A stretch of DNA of 64,000 nt from the NCBI RefSeq assembly GCF_047300855.1, contig NZ_CP170197.1, positions 806,001 to 870,000 of the forward strand, given 5' to 3'. Position numbers and translations under genes: made by a program. Below are positions 24,855-33,770 of the stretch, piece after piece. The notes beneath the pieces were generated by a model, which was not told the origin of the DNA, did no database searches, and saw only the letters and a program-made list of their open reading frames with translations. The DNA is from Sulfuriferula sp047300855. GTDB lineage: Bacteria; Pseudomonadota; Gammaproteobacteria; Burkholderiales; Sulfuriferulaceae. The stretch's first letter is position 1, and each line of letters opens with the position of its first letter.

Positions 24855-26537
24855 GTGACCCAAGTTCTCGCACGCAAGTGGCGCCCCCGCATATTCGCCG
24901 ACCTCAAGGGCCAGGAACACGTGGTGCGGGCGCTGAGCAACGCGCTGACCCAGAACCGGCTGCACCACGCCTACCTGTTCACCGGCACGCGCGGCGTCGG
25001 CAAGACCACGGTGGCGCGCATTCTTGCCAAATGCCTCAATTGCGAAACCGGCATTACCGCTACGCCATGCGGCCAGTGCTCCGCGTGCACGCAGATCGAT
25101 AGCGGGCGCTTTGTCGATTTGCTGGAACTGGACGCCGCTTCCAATACCGGCATCGACAACATGCGCGAAGTACTGGACAACGCGCAATATGCCCCCACGG
25201 TAGGCCGCTTCAAGGTTTACATCATCGACGAAGTGCACATGCTGTCCAAGGCGGCGTTCAACTCCATGCTGAAAACGCTGGAGGAGCCGCCCGAGCACGT
25301 CAAATTCATCCTCGCCACCACCGACCCGCAGAAGATTCCGGTCACCGTGCTGTCGCGCTGCCTGCAATTCAACCTCAAGCAAATGGTGCCGGAAATGGTG
25401 CGCGAACATCTTGACAAGGTGCTCGGGCTGGAAGGCCTCCCGTCCGAGCCCGCCGCGTTGCGCCTGATTGCGCGCGCCGCCGGCGGCAGCATGCGCGATG
25501 CGCTGTCGCTGCTCGATCAGGCCATCGCCTACGGCAGCGGCAAGGTGCACGAGGATACGGTGCGCAGCATGCTGGGTGCGATCGACCAGCGCTACCTGTT
25601 CGGCCTGCTGAATGCGCTGGCCGCGGGCGATGGCGCGGCGCTGCTGGACGAGGCCGATCAAATGGCGGCGCGCAGCATCGCCTTCGACCCGGCCCTGCAG
25701 GAATTGGGTGCGCTATTGCATAAAATCGCGCTGGCGCAGACCGTACCCGCAGCACTGCCGGATGATTTGCCTGAGCGTGAAGCCATTCTCGATCTGGCGC
25801 AACGCCTCGATGCCGAAACCGTCCAGCTTTACTACCAGATCGCCATTCTCGGGCGGCGCGACCTGGCGCTGGCGCCGGATGAATTTGCCGGCTTTACCAT
25901 GACGTTGCTGCGCATGCTGGCGTTTATGCCCGCCACGGAACCAGCCCGCATTGCCACGCCTTCCGTCGTGCCCCCCGCAAGCCGCGCTGCGCCCCCCGCT
26001 GCGGCGCTGCTGGTTGCACGCGAACCCGCCGCGCCAAAGCTGGCCCCCGCGCCGCCGCTTGGGGCGAGCGCTGAAATGGATGTTTCCGAGCCTGTGCCTG
26101 AACCTGCACCTGCTCCCGAACCGGTGCAGGTGGCGCGCGTCGCCTCCATCGCGTTTGACGGTGATTGGGCGGCGTTGGTGACCAGCCTCAAACTGGGCGG
26201 TCAGGCGCGCATGCTGGCAGTGCACAGCGAACTCGAATCCTGTGCCGGCGATTGCCTGCAGTTGCGGGTGCCGATTGCCCACAAGCATCTTGCCGAAAAG
26301 TCCTATCAGGACAAGCTGCGCGAGGCGATCAGCGCGCATTTCGGCCGCCCCATGCGCCTCCAGGTCAGTCTCGCGGAAGGCGAAGCCAACACGCCGGTGC
26401 GCCAGCAAAACGAGGCGCGCGCGGCACGACAGAGCGAGGCTGAGGCCGTCATTGCAGCGGACCCATTTGTACAAGACGTAATGCAGCAATTCGATGCCCG
26501 CGTTGTCGAAATTAAATCTATCGCAAAGGAGCAGTGA
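24855..26537 (+). CDS. dnaX: DNA polymerase III subunits gamma/tau
   Basis: 560 aa starting at GTG 24855. QVLARKWRPRIFADLKGQEHV opens the clamp-loader AAA+ domain; Walker A is FTGTRGVGKTT near residue 45, the zinc cysteines are C-NCETGITATPCGQCSAC near 65-82, and the DEVHML box is near 130. Domain III ends at about 365, followed by a Pro/Ala-rich linker (370-430) and a C-terminal region of about 130 aa that binds the polymerase alpha subunit. I saw no A-rich slippery site that would make a short gamma form. It is co-directional with ybaB, two bases on. Confidence 0.97.
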   Translation: MTQVLARKWRPRIFADLKGQEHVVRALSNALTQNRLHHAYLFTGTRGVGKTTVARILAKCLNCETGITATPCGQCSACTQIDSGRFVDLLELDAASNTGIDNMREVLDNAQYAPTVGRFKVYIIDEVHMLSKAAFNSMLKTLEEPPEHVKFILATTDPQKIPVTVLSRCLQFNLKQMVPEMVREHLDKVLGLEGLPSEPAALRLIARAAGGSMRDALSLLDQAIAYGSGKVHEDTVRSMLGAIDQRYLFGLLNALAAGDGAALLDEADQMAARSIAFDPALQELGALLHKIALAQTVPAALPDDLPEREAILDLAQRLDAETVQLYYQIAILGRRDLALAPDEFAGFTMTLLRMLAFMPATEPARIATPSVVPPASRAAPPAAALLVAREPAAPKLAPAPPLGASAEMDVSEPVPEPAPAPEPVQVARVASIAFDGDWAALVTSLKLGGQARMLAVHSELESCAGDCLQLRVPIAHKHLAEKSYQDKLREAISAHFGRPMRLQVSLAEGEANTPVRQQNEARAARQSEAEAVIAADPFVQDVMQQFDARVVEIKSIAKEQ

Positions 26538-26538
26538 A

Positions 26539-26865
26539 ATGATGAAAGGTGGTTTGGGCAACATGATGAAGCAGGCCCAGCAAATGCAGGAAAACATGAA
26601 AAAAATGCAGGATCAGCTGGCCGATGTTGAAGTCGAAGGCGTGGCCGGTGCGGGCATGGTCAAGGTGCTGATGACCTGTCGCAACGACGTGCGCCGGGTG
26701 ACCATCGACCCCAGCCTGATGAGCGACGACAAGGACATGCTCGAGGACCTCATCGCTGCCGCGATGAATGATGCAGTGCGCAAGGCGGAAGCGACGACCC
26801 AGGAAAAAATGGCGGGGTTTACCTCCGGACTCAACCTGCCACCGGGCTTCAAGCTGCCATTCTGA
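26539..26865 (+). CDS. ybaB: YbaB/EbfC nucleoid-associated protein
   Basis: 108 aa from ATG 26539 (a second ATG follows at 26542), with AAAGGAG eight bases before. GGLGNMMKQAQQMQENMKKMQDQLADVEVEG, GMVKVLMTCRNDVRRVTIDPSLM and ATTQEKMAGFTSGLNLPPGFKLPF match the family in order and length. It forms dimers that bind DNA as a loose nucleoid factor. The gene lies between dnaX and recR, the classical order. Confidence 0.97.
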   Translation: MMKGGLGNMMKQAQQMQENMKKMQDQLADVEVEGVAGAGMVKVLMTCRNDVRRVTIDPSLMSDDKDMLEDLIAAAMNDAVRKAEATTQEKMAGFTSGLNLPPGFKLPF

Positions 26866-26887
26866 TGTGGTGAATCAAAATCGAATC

Positions 26888-26996
26888 TGCCACAGAGCGC
26901 ACCGAGAGCGCAGGGAAAGCTATCTTTAACGAGTAACGGGATGAATGGTTGTGAGTTAAAGATTGTGACTCTGAGACCTCTGTGCTCTCTGTGGCA
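26888..26996. repeat. CACAGAG-type dispersed inverted repeat (copy 1)
   Basis: TGCCACAGAGCGCACCGAGAGC (first 20 at 26888-26907) faces its near complement CCTCTGTGCTCTCTGTGGCA (26977-26996) across about 60 bases. The same element occurs at 40250-40320. It fills the space before recR and may form a long hairpin in the recR leader. Confidence 0.8.
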
Positions 26997-27026
26997 AAAG
27001 AGTTACCCAACTTCCAGCAAGTGTCT

Positions 27027-27626
27027 ATGAAATCCCCCACCAGTCTAGAGCGCCTGATCGAAGCATTGCGCATATTGCCCGGCGTTGGGCCCAAGTCCGC
27101 GCAGCGCATGGCCTATCACTTGCTCCAGCGCGACCGCAATGGTGCGCAGCGGCTGGGGCAGGCAATCGATCAGGCCCTGGTCAAGTTGCAGCATTGCGAG
27201 AAATGCAATGACCTGACTGAAGGCAGCCTGTGTGCCATCTGCGCCGCACCCAATCGCAATCCCGCCCAACTGGCCGTCGTGGAAATGCCCACCGACGTGT
27301 TGATGATGGAGCAGACGCAAAGCTATAGCGGACTGTATTTTGTGCTGATGGGCCGGCTGTCGCCGCTGGATGGCGTGGGGCCGCGCGAAATCCATCTCGA
27401 CCGATTGATCCGGCGCGCGACCGATGGCGTGGTGACGGAAATCGTCCTGGCCACCAATTTCACCACTGAAGGCGAAGCCACGGCGCACGCCATCGCCGAG
27501 TTGCTGCATGCACGCGGCCTCAAGGTGACGCGCATTGCACGCGGCGTGCCGGTTGGGGGTGAGCTGGAGCATGTGGATTCCGGCACGCTGGCGCAGGCGG
27601 TGCTGGACCGGCGCGACTGGACTTGA
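27027..27626 (+). CDS. recR: Recombination protein RecR
   Basis: 199 aa from ATG 27027. SLERLIEALRILPGVGPKSAQRMAYHLL is the helix-hairpin-helix region, followed by CEKCNDLTEGSLCAIC, a four-Cys zinc motif, and a Toprim domain (LAVVEMPTDVLMMEQTQSYSGLYFVLMGRLSPLDGVGP). RecR works with RecF/RecO to load RecA on gaps. The start has no strong ribosome site, and a dispersed inverted repeat occupies the leader. Bases 27627-27770 after it show no gene. Confidence 0.97.
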   Translation: MKSPTSLERLIEALRILPGVGPKSAQRMAYHLLQRDRNGAQRLGQAIDQALVKLQHCEKCNDLTEGSLCAICAAPNRNPAQLAVVEMPTDVLMMEQTQSYSGLYFVLMGRLSPLDGVGPREIHLDRLIRRATDGVVTEIVLATNFTTEGEATAHAIAELLHARGLKVTRIARGVPVGGELEHVDSGTLAQAVLDRRDWT

Positions 27627-27770
27627 GATCGGGCTGCGGTGACGCAGCACACCGCTCTGCATTACGACCTGCCCGGGATTGATTTCCACCGGATAACACC
27701 ACGCGATAACGTAGCAGTCGTATCCTGCGTTTGCGGGTAAAATCAGGCTTTTGCCTTACCGGAAATTGTC

Positions 27771-29147
27771 ATGAGCTTCTCTACCCTTACCGCCCTGTCT
27801 CCCCTGGATGGCCGCTATGCTGCCAAAGTCGAAGCGCTGCGTGCGCATTTCAGCGAGTTCGGCCTGATCCGCAATCGCGTCAAGGTCGAGATCGAATGGC
27901 TCAAGGCGCTGGCTGCCGAATCTGCGCTGAGCGAGGTGCCCGTGTTTTCGTCCGCGACGATCGCAGCACTGGATGCTGTCGCCGCAGGCTTTTCCGAGGC
28001 GGATGCCGAGCGCGTCAAGGAAATCGAGCGCACCACCAACCACGATGTCAAGGCAGTGGAATATTTCCTGCGCGAGCGTTTTGCCAGCAATCCAGAAGTG
28101 GCGAAGGTGGGCGAGTTCATCCACTTCGCCTGCACCTCCGAGGACATCAATAACCTGTCGCACGCGCTGATGCTCAAGGCGGCGCGCGAGACGGCGCTGT
28201 TGCCTGCACTGAATAACGTCACTGCCCGGCTCACCGCGCTGGCGCACGAACACGCCGAACTGCCGATGCTATCGCGGACTCACGGCCAGCCGGCATCGCC
28301 CACCACCCTGGGCAAGGAAATGGCCAACGTCGCCTATCGTCTGCAGCGTCAGGTTGAGCAGATTCACAGTGTGCCGATGCTGGGCAAGATCAACGGCGCG
28401 GTGGGCAACTACAACGCGCACCTGTCCGCCTATCCCGACTTCGACTGGGAAGGTTTCGCACAGTGCTTCGTGCAAGGGCTGGGCCTGAGCTTCAACCCCT
28501 ATACCATCCAGATCGAGCCGCACGATTACATGGCCGAGCTGTTCGACGCGGTGAGCCGCGCCAATACCGTGCTGATCGATCTGAACCGCGATGTATGGGG
28601 CTATATTTCGGTGGGCTATTTCAAGCAGAAGGTGAAGGCGGGCGAGATCGGTTCCTCCACCATGCCGCACAAGGTCAACCCGATCGACTTCGAAAATGCC
28701 GAGGGCAACCTCGGACTGGCCAATGCGCTGCTGCGCCATCTGGCGGAAAAGCTGCCGGTGTCGCGCTGGCAGCGCGACCTCACGGACTCCACCGTGCTGC
28801 GCAACATGGGCGTGGCGCTGGGCTACGCGCTGCTCGGTTACGACTCTTGCCTGCGCGGTTTGAACAAGCTGGAAGCCAATCCGCAGCGTCTGGCCGAAGA
28901 CCTGGATCACAATTGGGAAGTGCTGGCCGAGCCGATCCAGACCGTGATGCGCCGTTACAACGTGCCCAATGCCTATGAACAGCTGAAGGAACTGACACGC
29001 GGCAAGTCCGGCATCAACCGCGACAGCCTGCATGTATTCATCAACGCGCTGCCGATCCCCGATGCCGACAAGGCGCGCCTGCTGGCGATGACGCCGGGCA
29101 CATACATCGGCAAGGCAGTGGAACTGGCGCGGCGCAGCGGTGCTTGA
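27771..29147 (+). CDS. purB: Adenylosuccinate lyase
   Basis: 458 aa, the long PurB form. LTALSPLDGRYAAKV, TNHDVKAVEYFLRE, HFACTSEDINNLSHALM, MLSRTHGQPASPTTLGKEMANV and GSSTMPHKVNPIDFENAEGN with the catalytic-loop Ser are clear. It splits adenylosuccinate and SAICAR in purine synthesis in the cytosol. GGAAATTG lies before the ATG. The 5' end reads away from recR, and a weak AT-rich promoter-like stretch lies at 27725-27765. Confidence 0.97.
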   Translation: MSFSTLTALSPLDGRYAAKVEALRAHFSEFGLIRNRVKVEIEWLKALAAESALSEVPVFSSATIAALDAVAAGFSEADAERVKEIERTTNHDVKAVEYFLRERFASNPEVAKVGEFIHFACTSEDINNLSHALMLKAARETALLPALNNVTARLTALAHEHAELPMLSRTHGQPASPTTLGKEMANVAYRLQRQVEQIHSVPMLGKINGAVGNYNAHLSAYPDFDWEGFAQCFVQGLGLSFNPYTIQIEPHDYMAELFDAVSRANTVLIDLNRDVWGYISVGYFKQKVKAGEIGSSTMPHKVNPIDFENAEGNLGLANALLRHLAEKLPVSRWQRDLTDSTVLRNMGVALGYALLGYDSCLRGLNKLEANPQRLAEDLDHNWEVLAEPIQTVMRRYNVPNAYEQLKELTRGKSGINRDSLHVFINALPIPDADKARLLAMTPGTYIGKAVELARRSGA

Positions 29148-29203
29148 AAATTATTTCATCGCCACGATTTTTACGGCATTGAAAGTAACAGGGAAAAACA
29201 GAC

Positions 29204-30061
29204 ATGGCTGAATACTCTCTCGACGTGGACGAGCATAATTTCCAGCAAGTCGTCATCGAAGGTTCGAAGAAAGTCCCGGTGATCGTCGACTTCTGGGCGG
29301 AATGGTGCGGCCCGTGCCGTGCGCTCAAGCCGGTGCTGGAAAAGCTCGCTGCGGCTTATCAGGGCAGGTTCATCCTGGCCAAGGTCGATTCCGATGAAAA
29401 CCAGAGACTCGCCGGCAAGTACGGCGTGCGCGGCATTCCCAACGTCAAGGCTTTTGTCGGCGGCGAGATGGTGGACGAGTTCTCGGGAGCCATTCCCGAA
29501 CCGGCTGTGCGCGAATTCATCGAGCGCCTGCTGCCTTCACCGGCCGATGATGTGCGACTGGAAGCGATGCAGGTATTCGCCGGTGGCGATGCCGCGCGTG
29601 CGCTGCAAATGCTCGCTGAGGCGAGCAAGCTCGATGCGCAGAACGAGCGTGTGAGACTGGATGCGGCCGAGGTCATGCTTTCACTGAATGAGCTGGACGA
29701 GGTGGGTCGATTGCTCGAATCGCTGTCTGCGCAAACCGCAGGCGAGGCACGTGCCATGCAGTTGATGGCGCGCCTGGAGTTTGCACGTCAGGCGGATCAG
29801 GGCGATGATGAGGCCAGCCTGGTTGCTGCAATTACCGCCAGTCCCAAAGACCAGTCAGCGCGTCTCAAGCTGGCCAACTGGCTGGTTGCGCAGCAGCGCT
29901 ATCAGGAGGCGATGGATGAGTTGCTGGAAATGATGCAGCGCGACAAAACCTGGCAGGATGGCATCGCCCGCAAAACCATGCTGAATATCTTCAGTTTGCT
30001 CGGAGGCAGCGGTGATCTGGTCGCTGCCTACCGTCGTAAAATGGCGGCGGCACTCAATTAG
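29204..30061 (+). CDS. cnoX: Thioredoxin-domain chaperone, CnoX/YbbN-like
   Basis: 285 aa. Residues 1-110 are a thioredoxin domain with the redox site WAEWCGPCRALKPVL near residue 32 and a cis-Pro in VRGIPNVKAF. Residues 115-285 hold tetratricopeptide-like helices (ALQMLAEASKLDAQNERVRLDAAEVML, LLNIFSLLGG). This plan matches YbbN/CnoX, which guards proteins against hypochlorous acid and passes them to GroEL. Unlike E. coli YbbN (SxxC), both cysteines are present, so it may also reduce disulfides. It follows purB by 56 bases. Confidence 0.9.
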   Translation: MAEYSLDVDEHNFQQVVIEGSKKVPVIVDFWAEWCGPCRALKPVLEKLAAAYQGRFILAKVDSDENQRLAGKYGVRGIPNVKAFVGGEMVDEFSGAIPEPAVREFIERLLPSPADDVRLEAMQVFAGGDAARALQMLAEASKLDAQNERVRLDAAEVMLSLNELDEVGRLLESLSAQTAGEARAMQLMARLEFARQADQGDDEASLVAAITASPKDQSARLKLANWLVAQQRYQEAMDELLEMMQRDKTWQDGIARKTMLNIFSLLGGSGDLVAAYRRKMAAALN

Positions 30062-30081
30062 CGTTTTTCAGGGGGTCCAGG

Positions 30082-30828
30082 ATGGCCGGTAACCTGCTCG
30101 ACAAGTTGCATGATCTGGCTGGATTTCTGGAATCGCCGACCAGTCTGGAACACAATCTCGGGCAGCTGGTCAAGCTTGCTGCCGACACGCTGGATGCGAC
30201 ACATTGTTCCATCATGCTGTTAATCGAAGGCGAGGGCGAAGCTTTGCGGCTGCGGGTATGCGCCACGCAGGGCGCGTTGCCGGAGGAGGCGTTTAACCAG
30301 ACTGTCGGGCGCGGGGAAGGCATTGCCGGACAAGTGGCTGCAAGCGGCAAGTCGTTACTGGTGGAAGATATCGAGCAGTCTATTTTCGCCAGGTGCGCAC
30401 GCCGTCCGGGAACGGGTGCACGCAGCCTGATGTCCGCACCGCTCAGCGTCAATGGAAAGCTTATCGGGGTCATCAACCTGTCCGAGCCGGACAGCGGCAT
30501 GCCGTTTACTCAGGACGATCTGGCGCTGCTGGAGATTGTGGCGTTTTTTGTCGGCAAGTCCATCCAGGTGGTGCAGTTGCAGAACCTGCTCAATTCGCGC
30601 TTTGCCCAGATCGCAATGGCACAAGAGGCGGAAAAAGCCATTGGAGGAGTGATGCTGTCCACAGCTTACGATCCCGACAAAATGGCAAAAATAGTGGCGA
30701 AATCGTTTTTCCGCGAGATGACCCAGGCAGGCTTTGGATCCAGCCAGATTATCCAGGCTGCTTCGGAAATCATCTCGCAGCTATCCAGCAGCCTGCATAA
30801 ACACAGTAAACGTCTGGATAAATCCTGA
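30082..30828 (+). CDS. GAF-domain protein
   Basis: 248 aa. Residues about 20-165 form a GAF domain: LGQLVKLAADTLDATHCSIMLL, VGRGEGIAGQVAASGKSLLVEDIEQS and RSLMSAPLSVNGKLIGVINLSEPD, FTQDDLALLEIVAFFVG. The last 80 residues are helical (RFAQIAMAQEAEKAIGG, MAKIVAKSFFREMTQAGFG, a Q/S-rich end) with no known output domain. GGGGG lies before the ATG. It follows the CnoX-like gene by 20 bases. It may sense a small molecule; no partner is visible. Confidence 0.85.
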   Translation: MAGNLLDKLHDLAGFLESPTSLEHNLGQLVKLAADTLDATHCSIMLLIEGEGEALRLRVCATQGALPEEAFNQTVGRGEGIAGQVAASGKSLLVEDIEQSIFARCARRPGTGARSLMSAPLSVNGKLIGVINLSEPDSGMPFTQDDLALLEIVAFFVGKSIQVVQLQNLLNSRFAQIAMAQEAEKAIGGVMLSTAYDPDKMAKIVAKSFFREMTQAGFGSSQIIQAASEIISQLSSSLHKHSKRLDKS

Positions 30829-30868
30829 TTCCGGAAACCGCATTATCCGTGGCGTATCATTTGAGACA

Positions 30869-31567
30869 CTAGCCCAGCACGCTTTGATACAGGCTTCGTT
30901 CTGCACCATAACATTCGCATGAAACCGCTTCCAGGCCGTGATGGTCGAGTATCGTAATATCACCCCGGCGATAGCTGATCAGATTTTGCCGATGCAGTGC
31001 AGCGGCTGCCTTGGTAATGCCTACACGGCGTACGCCCAGCATATTGGCCATGGTTTCATGGGTTAAATGGAAATGATCGGCGTGAGCACGGTCCCGGGTC
31101 ATCAGCAACAAACGCGCAAGCCGCTGCTCAACCACATGGAAACGGGTACAGGCGGCCATGCGCGCAAACTGGTTCTTCAATACGTAGGCATAGCATTGCA
31201 GCCGTCGATGCAGTGCAGCGCTTTGTTCGAGTTCGCGGGCGAAGGCCGCCCTTGACATGCGAAGTGCGGAACCAGAGCCTTGCACCACGGCATAAAACGA
31301 TGCCACATCGATGCCTAATATGAGGGGTGTGCCCAGCATGCCTTCGCAACCAACCAATCCGATCTCGAGGTGCGAATGGTCGTCAATGACCATCACCAGA
31401 GAAATGTAACTGTCGATAGGGAAATAAACATGCTCGATGGGAGAACCCGGCACATCAAGTTCATCGCCAAATTCCAGATGCACGGATTCGCATCGTGCCA
31501 GAAAATGTTCGTGATCCTTGCGGGGCAACTTGGCGAGCAGGTGGTTTTCTGATACAGCAGGTGACAT
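30869..31567 (-). CDS. Crp/Fnr-family transcriptional regulator
   Basis: 232 aa. Residues 20-130 form a cyclic-nucleotide-type barrel (GSPIEHVYFPIDSYISLVM, EIGLVGCEGMLGTPLILG), but without the usual cAMP-binding RxS set. The C-terminal winged helix is ERLARLLLMTRDRA, LTHETMANMLGVRRVGITKAAAALHRQ. This fits the Crp/Fnr subgroup that reads signals other than cAMP. It is convergent with the GAF gene, ending 40 bases away. 31568-31794 upstream holds no gene. Confidence 0.92.
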   Translation of the reverse strand: MSPAVSENHLLAKLPRKDHEHFLARCESVHLEFGDELDVPGSPIEHVYFPIDSYISLVMVIDDHSHLEIGLVGCEGMLGTPLILGIDVASFYAVVQGSGSALRMSRAAFARELEQSAALHRRLQCYAYVLKNQFARMAACTRFHVVEQRLARLLLMTRDRAHADHFHLTHETMANMLGVRRVGITKAAAALHRQNLISYRRGDITILDHHGLEAVSCECYGAERSLYQSVLG

Positions 31568-31794
31568 GTAAACGCTCCGGTGACGGCGGGAGATCAGACC
31601 CTAAGCACAAGGCGCGTTGAACGCACAATCATGATATCGGATAGAGGCATGCGCAAATCAGCGTGCTTGTATTAATCGTGATGTGCCCCGGTGCAGGCAA
31701 TTTTCAGCATCAAGATCAATGCTGAATCCACCTGGATGGGCGCATGTCAATCAGCATGGCCTGCTCAGGGAGGCCATGCTTCATTTCATGCGGA

Positions 31795-32130
31795 TTAATT
31801 GTTGGCTGGAGCCGGGGGTGGAACAATCACCGTGGTGTTGCCGCCAGTTGCCCCGGTATCTCCGGTGGCACCCGTTGCTCCAGTCGAACCCTTGGCACCA
31901 GCATCGCCAGGAGCGCCCTGTGAGCCGGTTGCACCCGAGTCACCGGTTGCACCTGAGTCACCTGTGGCCCCAGTGCCGCCAGTCGCTCCCTGAGGACCGG
32001 CAGGACCAGGTACCACAACGGTTGGTCCCGGAGTTTCTGCGGGGGGAGTATTGACGACTACGGGCTGTTTTTCGCAAGCGCTCAGTGCAAAGGCTGCAAC
32101 AAGTGCGGTGGCTAGCAATGGATATTTCAT
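31795..32130 (-). CDS. Collagen-like repeat lipoprotein
   Basis: 111 aa. A lipobox FALSAC (Cys19) with a signal, then a short Pro/Thr linker, and residues about 42-97 are Gly-X-Y triplets (GPAGPQGATGGTGATGDSG and on) of collagen type, rich in GAT/GDS. The end has VIVPPPAPANN. Such bacterial collagens form triple helices at the surface, here tethered by a lipid. It stands alone between two gene groups, with 456 bases to the next gene on the right. The ATG lies downstream of GGAGGTAA. Confidence 0.85.
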   Translation of the reverse strand: MKYPLLATALVAAFALSACEKQPVVVNTPPAETPGPTVVVPGPAGPQGATGGTGATGDSGATGDSGATGSQGAPGDAGAKGSTGATGATGDTGATGGNTTVIVPPPAPANN

Positions 32131-32586
32131 GATCTTATTACCTCCGAGTTTAGGAAAGTCTGATGATTCCTGTATGCATAAAAATTGAAATCAGTTCTGA
32201 TGACAATTGCGGTAAGCCAATCAGCACTCGCCTTCTTGGATCGGTCCGTGTAACCCGTAACGGGATAAATAACCGCTACAGATACACTACTCTCTGAAAT
32301 CGATGCGCCTGAATTGCCCTGCCAGACCGCAGAATAGGCCTATGCGAAGCTCGCTTCTGTGCGTTAGCGAACGTAGCGCCAAATTGCCTGCAAGTTTTGA
32401 AAGCCGAAAGCGCAGTTGAGCAGGGTCTTTGGCAAGCTGTGTACGACTTCGCACTGACCTATTGGCCAAATTGATATAAGCTGAAAACAGCTCATTGTAT
32501 TGGGCGAACAAACAACAGAAACCTTTCCTGCGTCGCCCGGATGTGATCATTGCAGGAGGTGTTTTTTCAATCGAGGTTAAACCCAG
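32131..32586. other. Intergenic space without a clear gene
   Basis: 456 bases between the divergent collagen-like and YihY genes. It holds the ribosome site and promoter area of each, a near-palindrome TAACCCGTAACGGG around 32250-32263 and a short AGCTG/CAGCT hairpin near 32478-32495. The one possible frame (87 codons, minus strand, 32287-32550) has no known similarity or start signal, so no gene is called. Confidence 0.6.
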
Positions 32587-33441
32587 ATGAAGAAAATAAT
32601 ACTGGAGTCGTTAAAAGCCTGGATAGATCATCGCGCCGCCAGCAAAGGCGCTGCGCTGGCGTTTTACACCCTGTTTTCCATGACGCCCATCCTGATGCTG
32701 GCGATCGCCGTGGCCGGATTTTTTTTTGGTATGCAAGCGGCGCAGGGAGAGATCATAGGACAGATACAAGGTCTGGTTGGCCCGAATGGAGCACAGGCGA
32801 TCCAGGCTTTGCTGGCCGCCGCGCGCGACCCCGTATCGGGATTGATGGCAACGATCGGCGCCGTTGTCCTGCTGGCGATTGGTGCGAGCAGCGTATTTGC
32901 CGAATTAAAAGGCAGTCTGGATGAAATATGGGGGATAGTGCGGCCTGGTCATTCAGCTTTTCTCACTCTGCTTAGAACGCGTGTCCTGTCTTTCAGTCTG
33001 GTGCTGGTGCTTGCATTCCTGTTGCTCATTTCTCTGGTGTTCAGTGCGGCGATTGCCATGCTGGAGCGTTATGTAGGAACGATGTGGAGCGGTTCCCTGG
33101 CCGTTCTCTCGATTGTTTCCTCCATCATTTCGTTTGGCATTATCGCCATTCTGTTCGCGGTCATTTACAAGATGCTCCCGGATGCTCCCCTGTCATGGCG
33201 CGACGTATGGATCGGGGCCGTGTTCACGGCATTATTATTCAGCCTGGGAAAATACGTGATCGGCCTGTATCTGGGGAATAGCGCAGTGGCGTCAAGCTTC
33301 GGCGCAGCGGGAGCGATGGTCGCCCTGTTGTTGTGGGTTTATTACTCCGCTCAGATTTTTTTCTTCGGCGCCGAGTTTACGCGCCAGTACGCGCTGAGGT
33401 ATGGCAGCCTTCAGGAGCGCAGGGAGCACCTGTTGGCATAG
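32587..33441 (+). CDS. YihY/BrkB-family inner-membrane protein
   Basis: 284 aa with about six helices: RAASKGAALAFYTLFSMTPILMLAIAVAGFFFG is the family opening, then IGAVVLLAIGASSVFAELKGSLDEIW, RVLSFSLVLVLAFLLLISLVFSAAIAML, SIVSSIISFGIIAILFAVIYKMLPDAPLSWRDVWIGAVFTALLFSLGKYVIGLYLG and VALLLWVYYSAQIFFFGAEFTRQYA. The family was once called RNase BN, wrongly; its role (efflux or envelope) is not settled. GAGG stands 13 bases before the ATG. Confidence 0.93.
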   Translation: MKKIILESLKAWIDHRAASKGAALAFYTLFSMTPILMLAIAVAGFFFGMQAAQGEIIGQIQGLVGPNGAQAIQALLAAARDPVSGLMATIGAVVLLAIGASSVFAELKGSLDEIWGIVRPGHSAFLTLLRTRVLSFSLVLVLAFLLLISLVFSAAIAMLERYVGTMWSGSLAVLSIVSSIISFGIIAILFAVIYKMLPDAPLSWRDVWIGAVFTALLFSLGKYVIGLYLGNSAVASSFGAAGAMVALLLWVYYSAQIFFFGAEFTRQYALRYGSLQERREHLLA

Positions 33442-33770
33442 GCGAAATAAAATCCGGGCAACGCCCCCTATAGTACAAGGCGTGTCTGCCCCTCCATATT
33501 GAAAAGCGATCCTGCGCCGCTATGGTTTGCTACACTGACGTGCCACAGCGCCTGATCATGGCAGAATGACTCAATCATAATCAAAACGAGAACCTTCGGA
33601 ACACGCTTCCGAAAATATGGTTTGGCAAAATAAGCATTGCGCGCCCTGATTATTTTATTTCAAGGGGAAACACCGGGCTTCGATGTTTTTTGAGACTGCC
33701 TTTCGGTACACAAGTGTGTATGGATTATTCTGCCGGAATCGGTTTCCTGCGGAACCAAGGGGAGAGATGC
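33442..33770. other. Leader region of the FecR-LysM operon, no gene seen
   Basis: 329 bases with an AT-rich centre (33550-33670) that probably holds the operon promoter. I looked for a c-di-GMP riboswitch core and found none. Short frames here have no ribosome site. Confidence 0.5.

Noticed and set aside
24549..25661. Minus-strand frame of 370 codons
   Set aside because: It runs opposite to pagL and dnaX, with no motif of its own.
26400..26537. Possible programmed frameshift site in dnaX
   Set aside because: No A-rich heptamer or stem was found; a single long product is expected.
31820..31990. Short regular repeats that could look like a CRISPR array
   Set aside because: They are 9-base codon repeats of the collagen-like Gly-X-Y protein, in frame and without spacers.
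32287..32550. Minus-strand frame of 87 codons in an intergenic space
   Set aside because: Basic, low-complexity protein with no start signal and no domain. A real gene cannot be excluded but is not supported.
33442..33770. Possible c-di-GMP riboswitch before the FecR-LysM operon
   Set aside because: The conserved GEMM core and tetraloop receptor were not found on reading.
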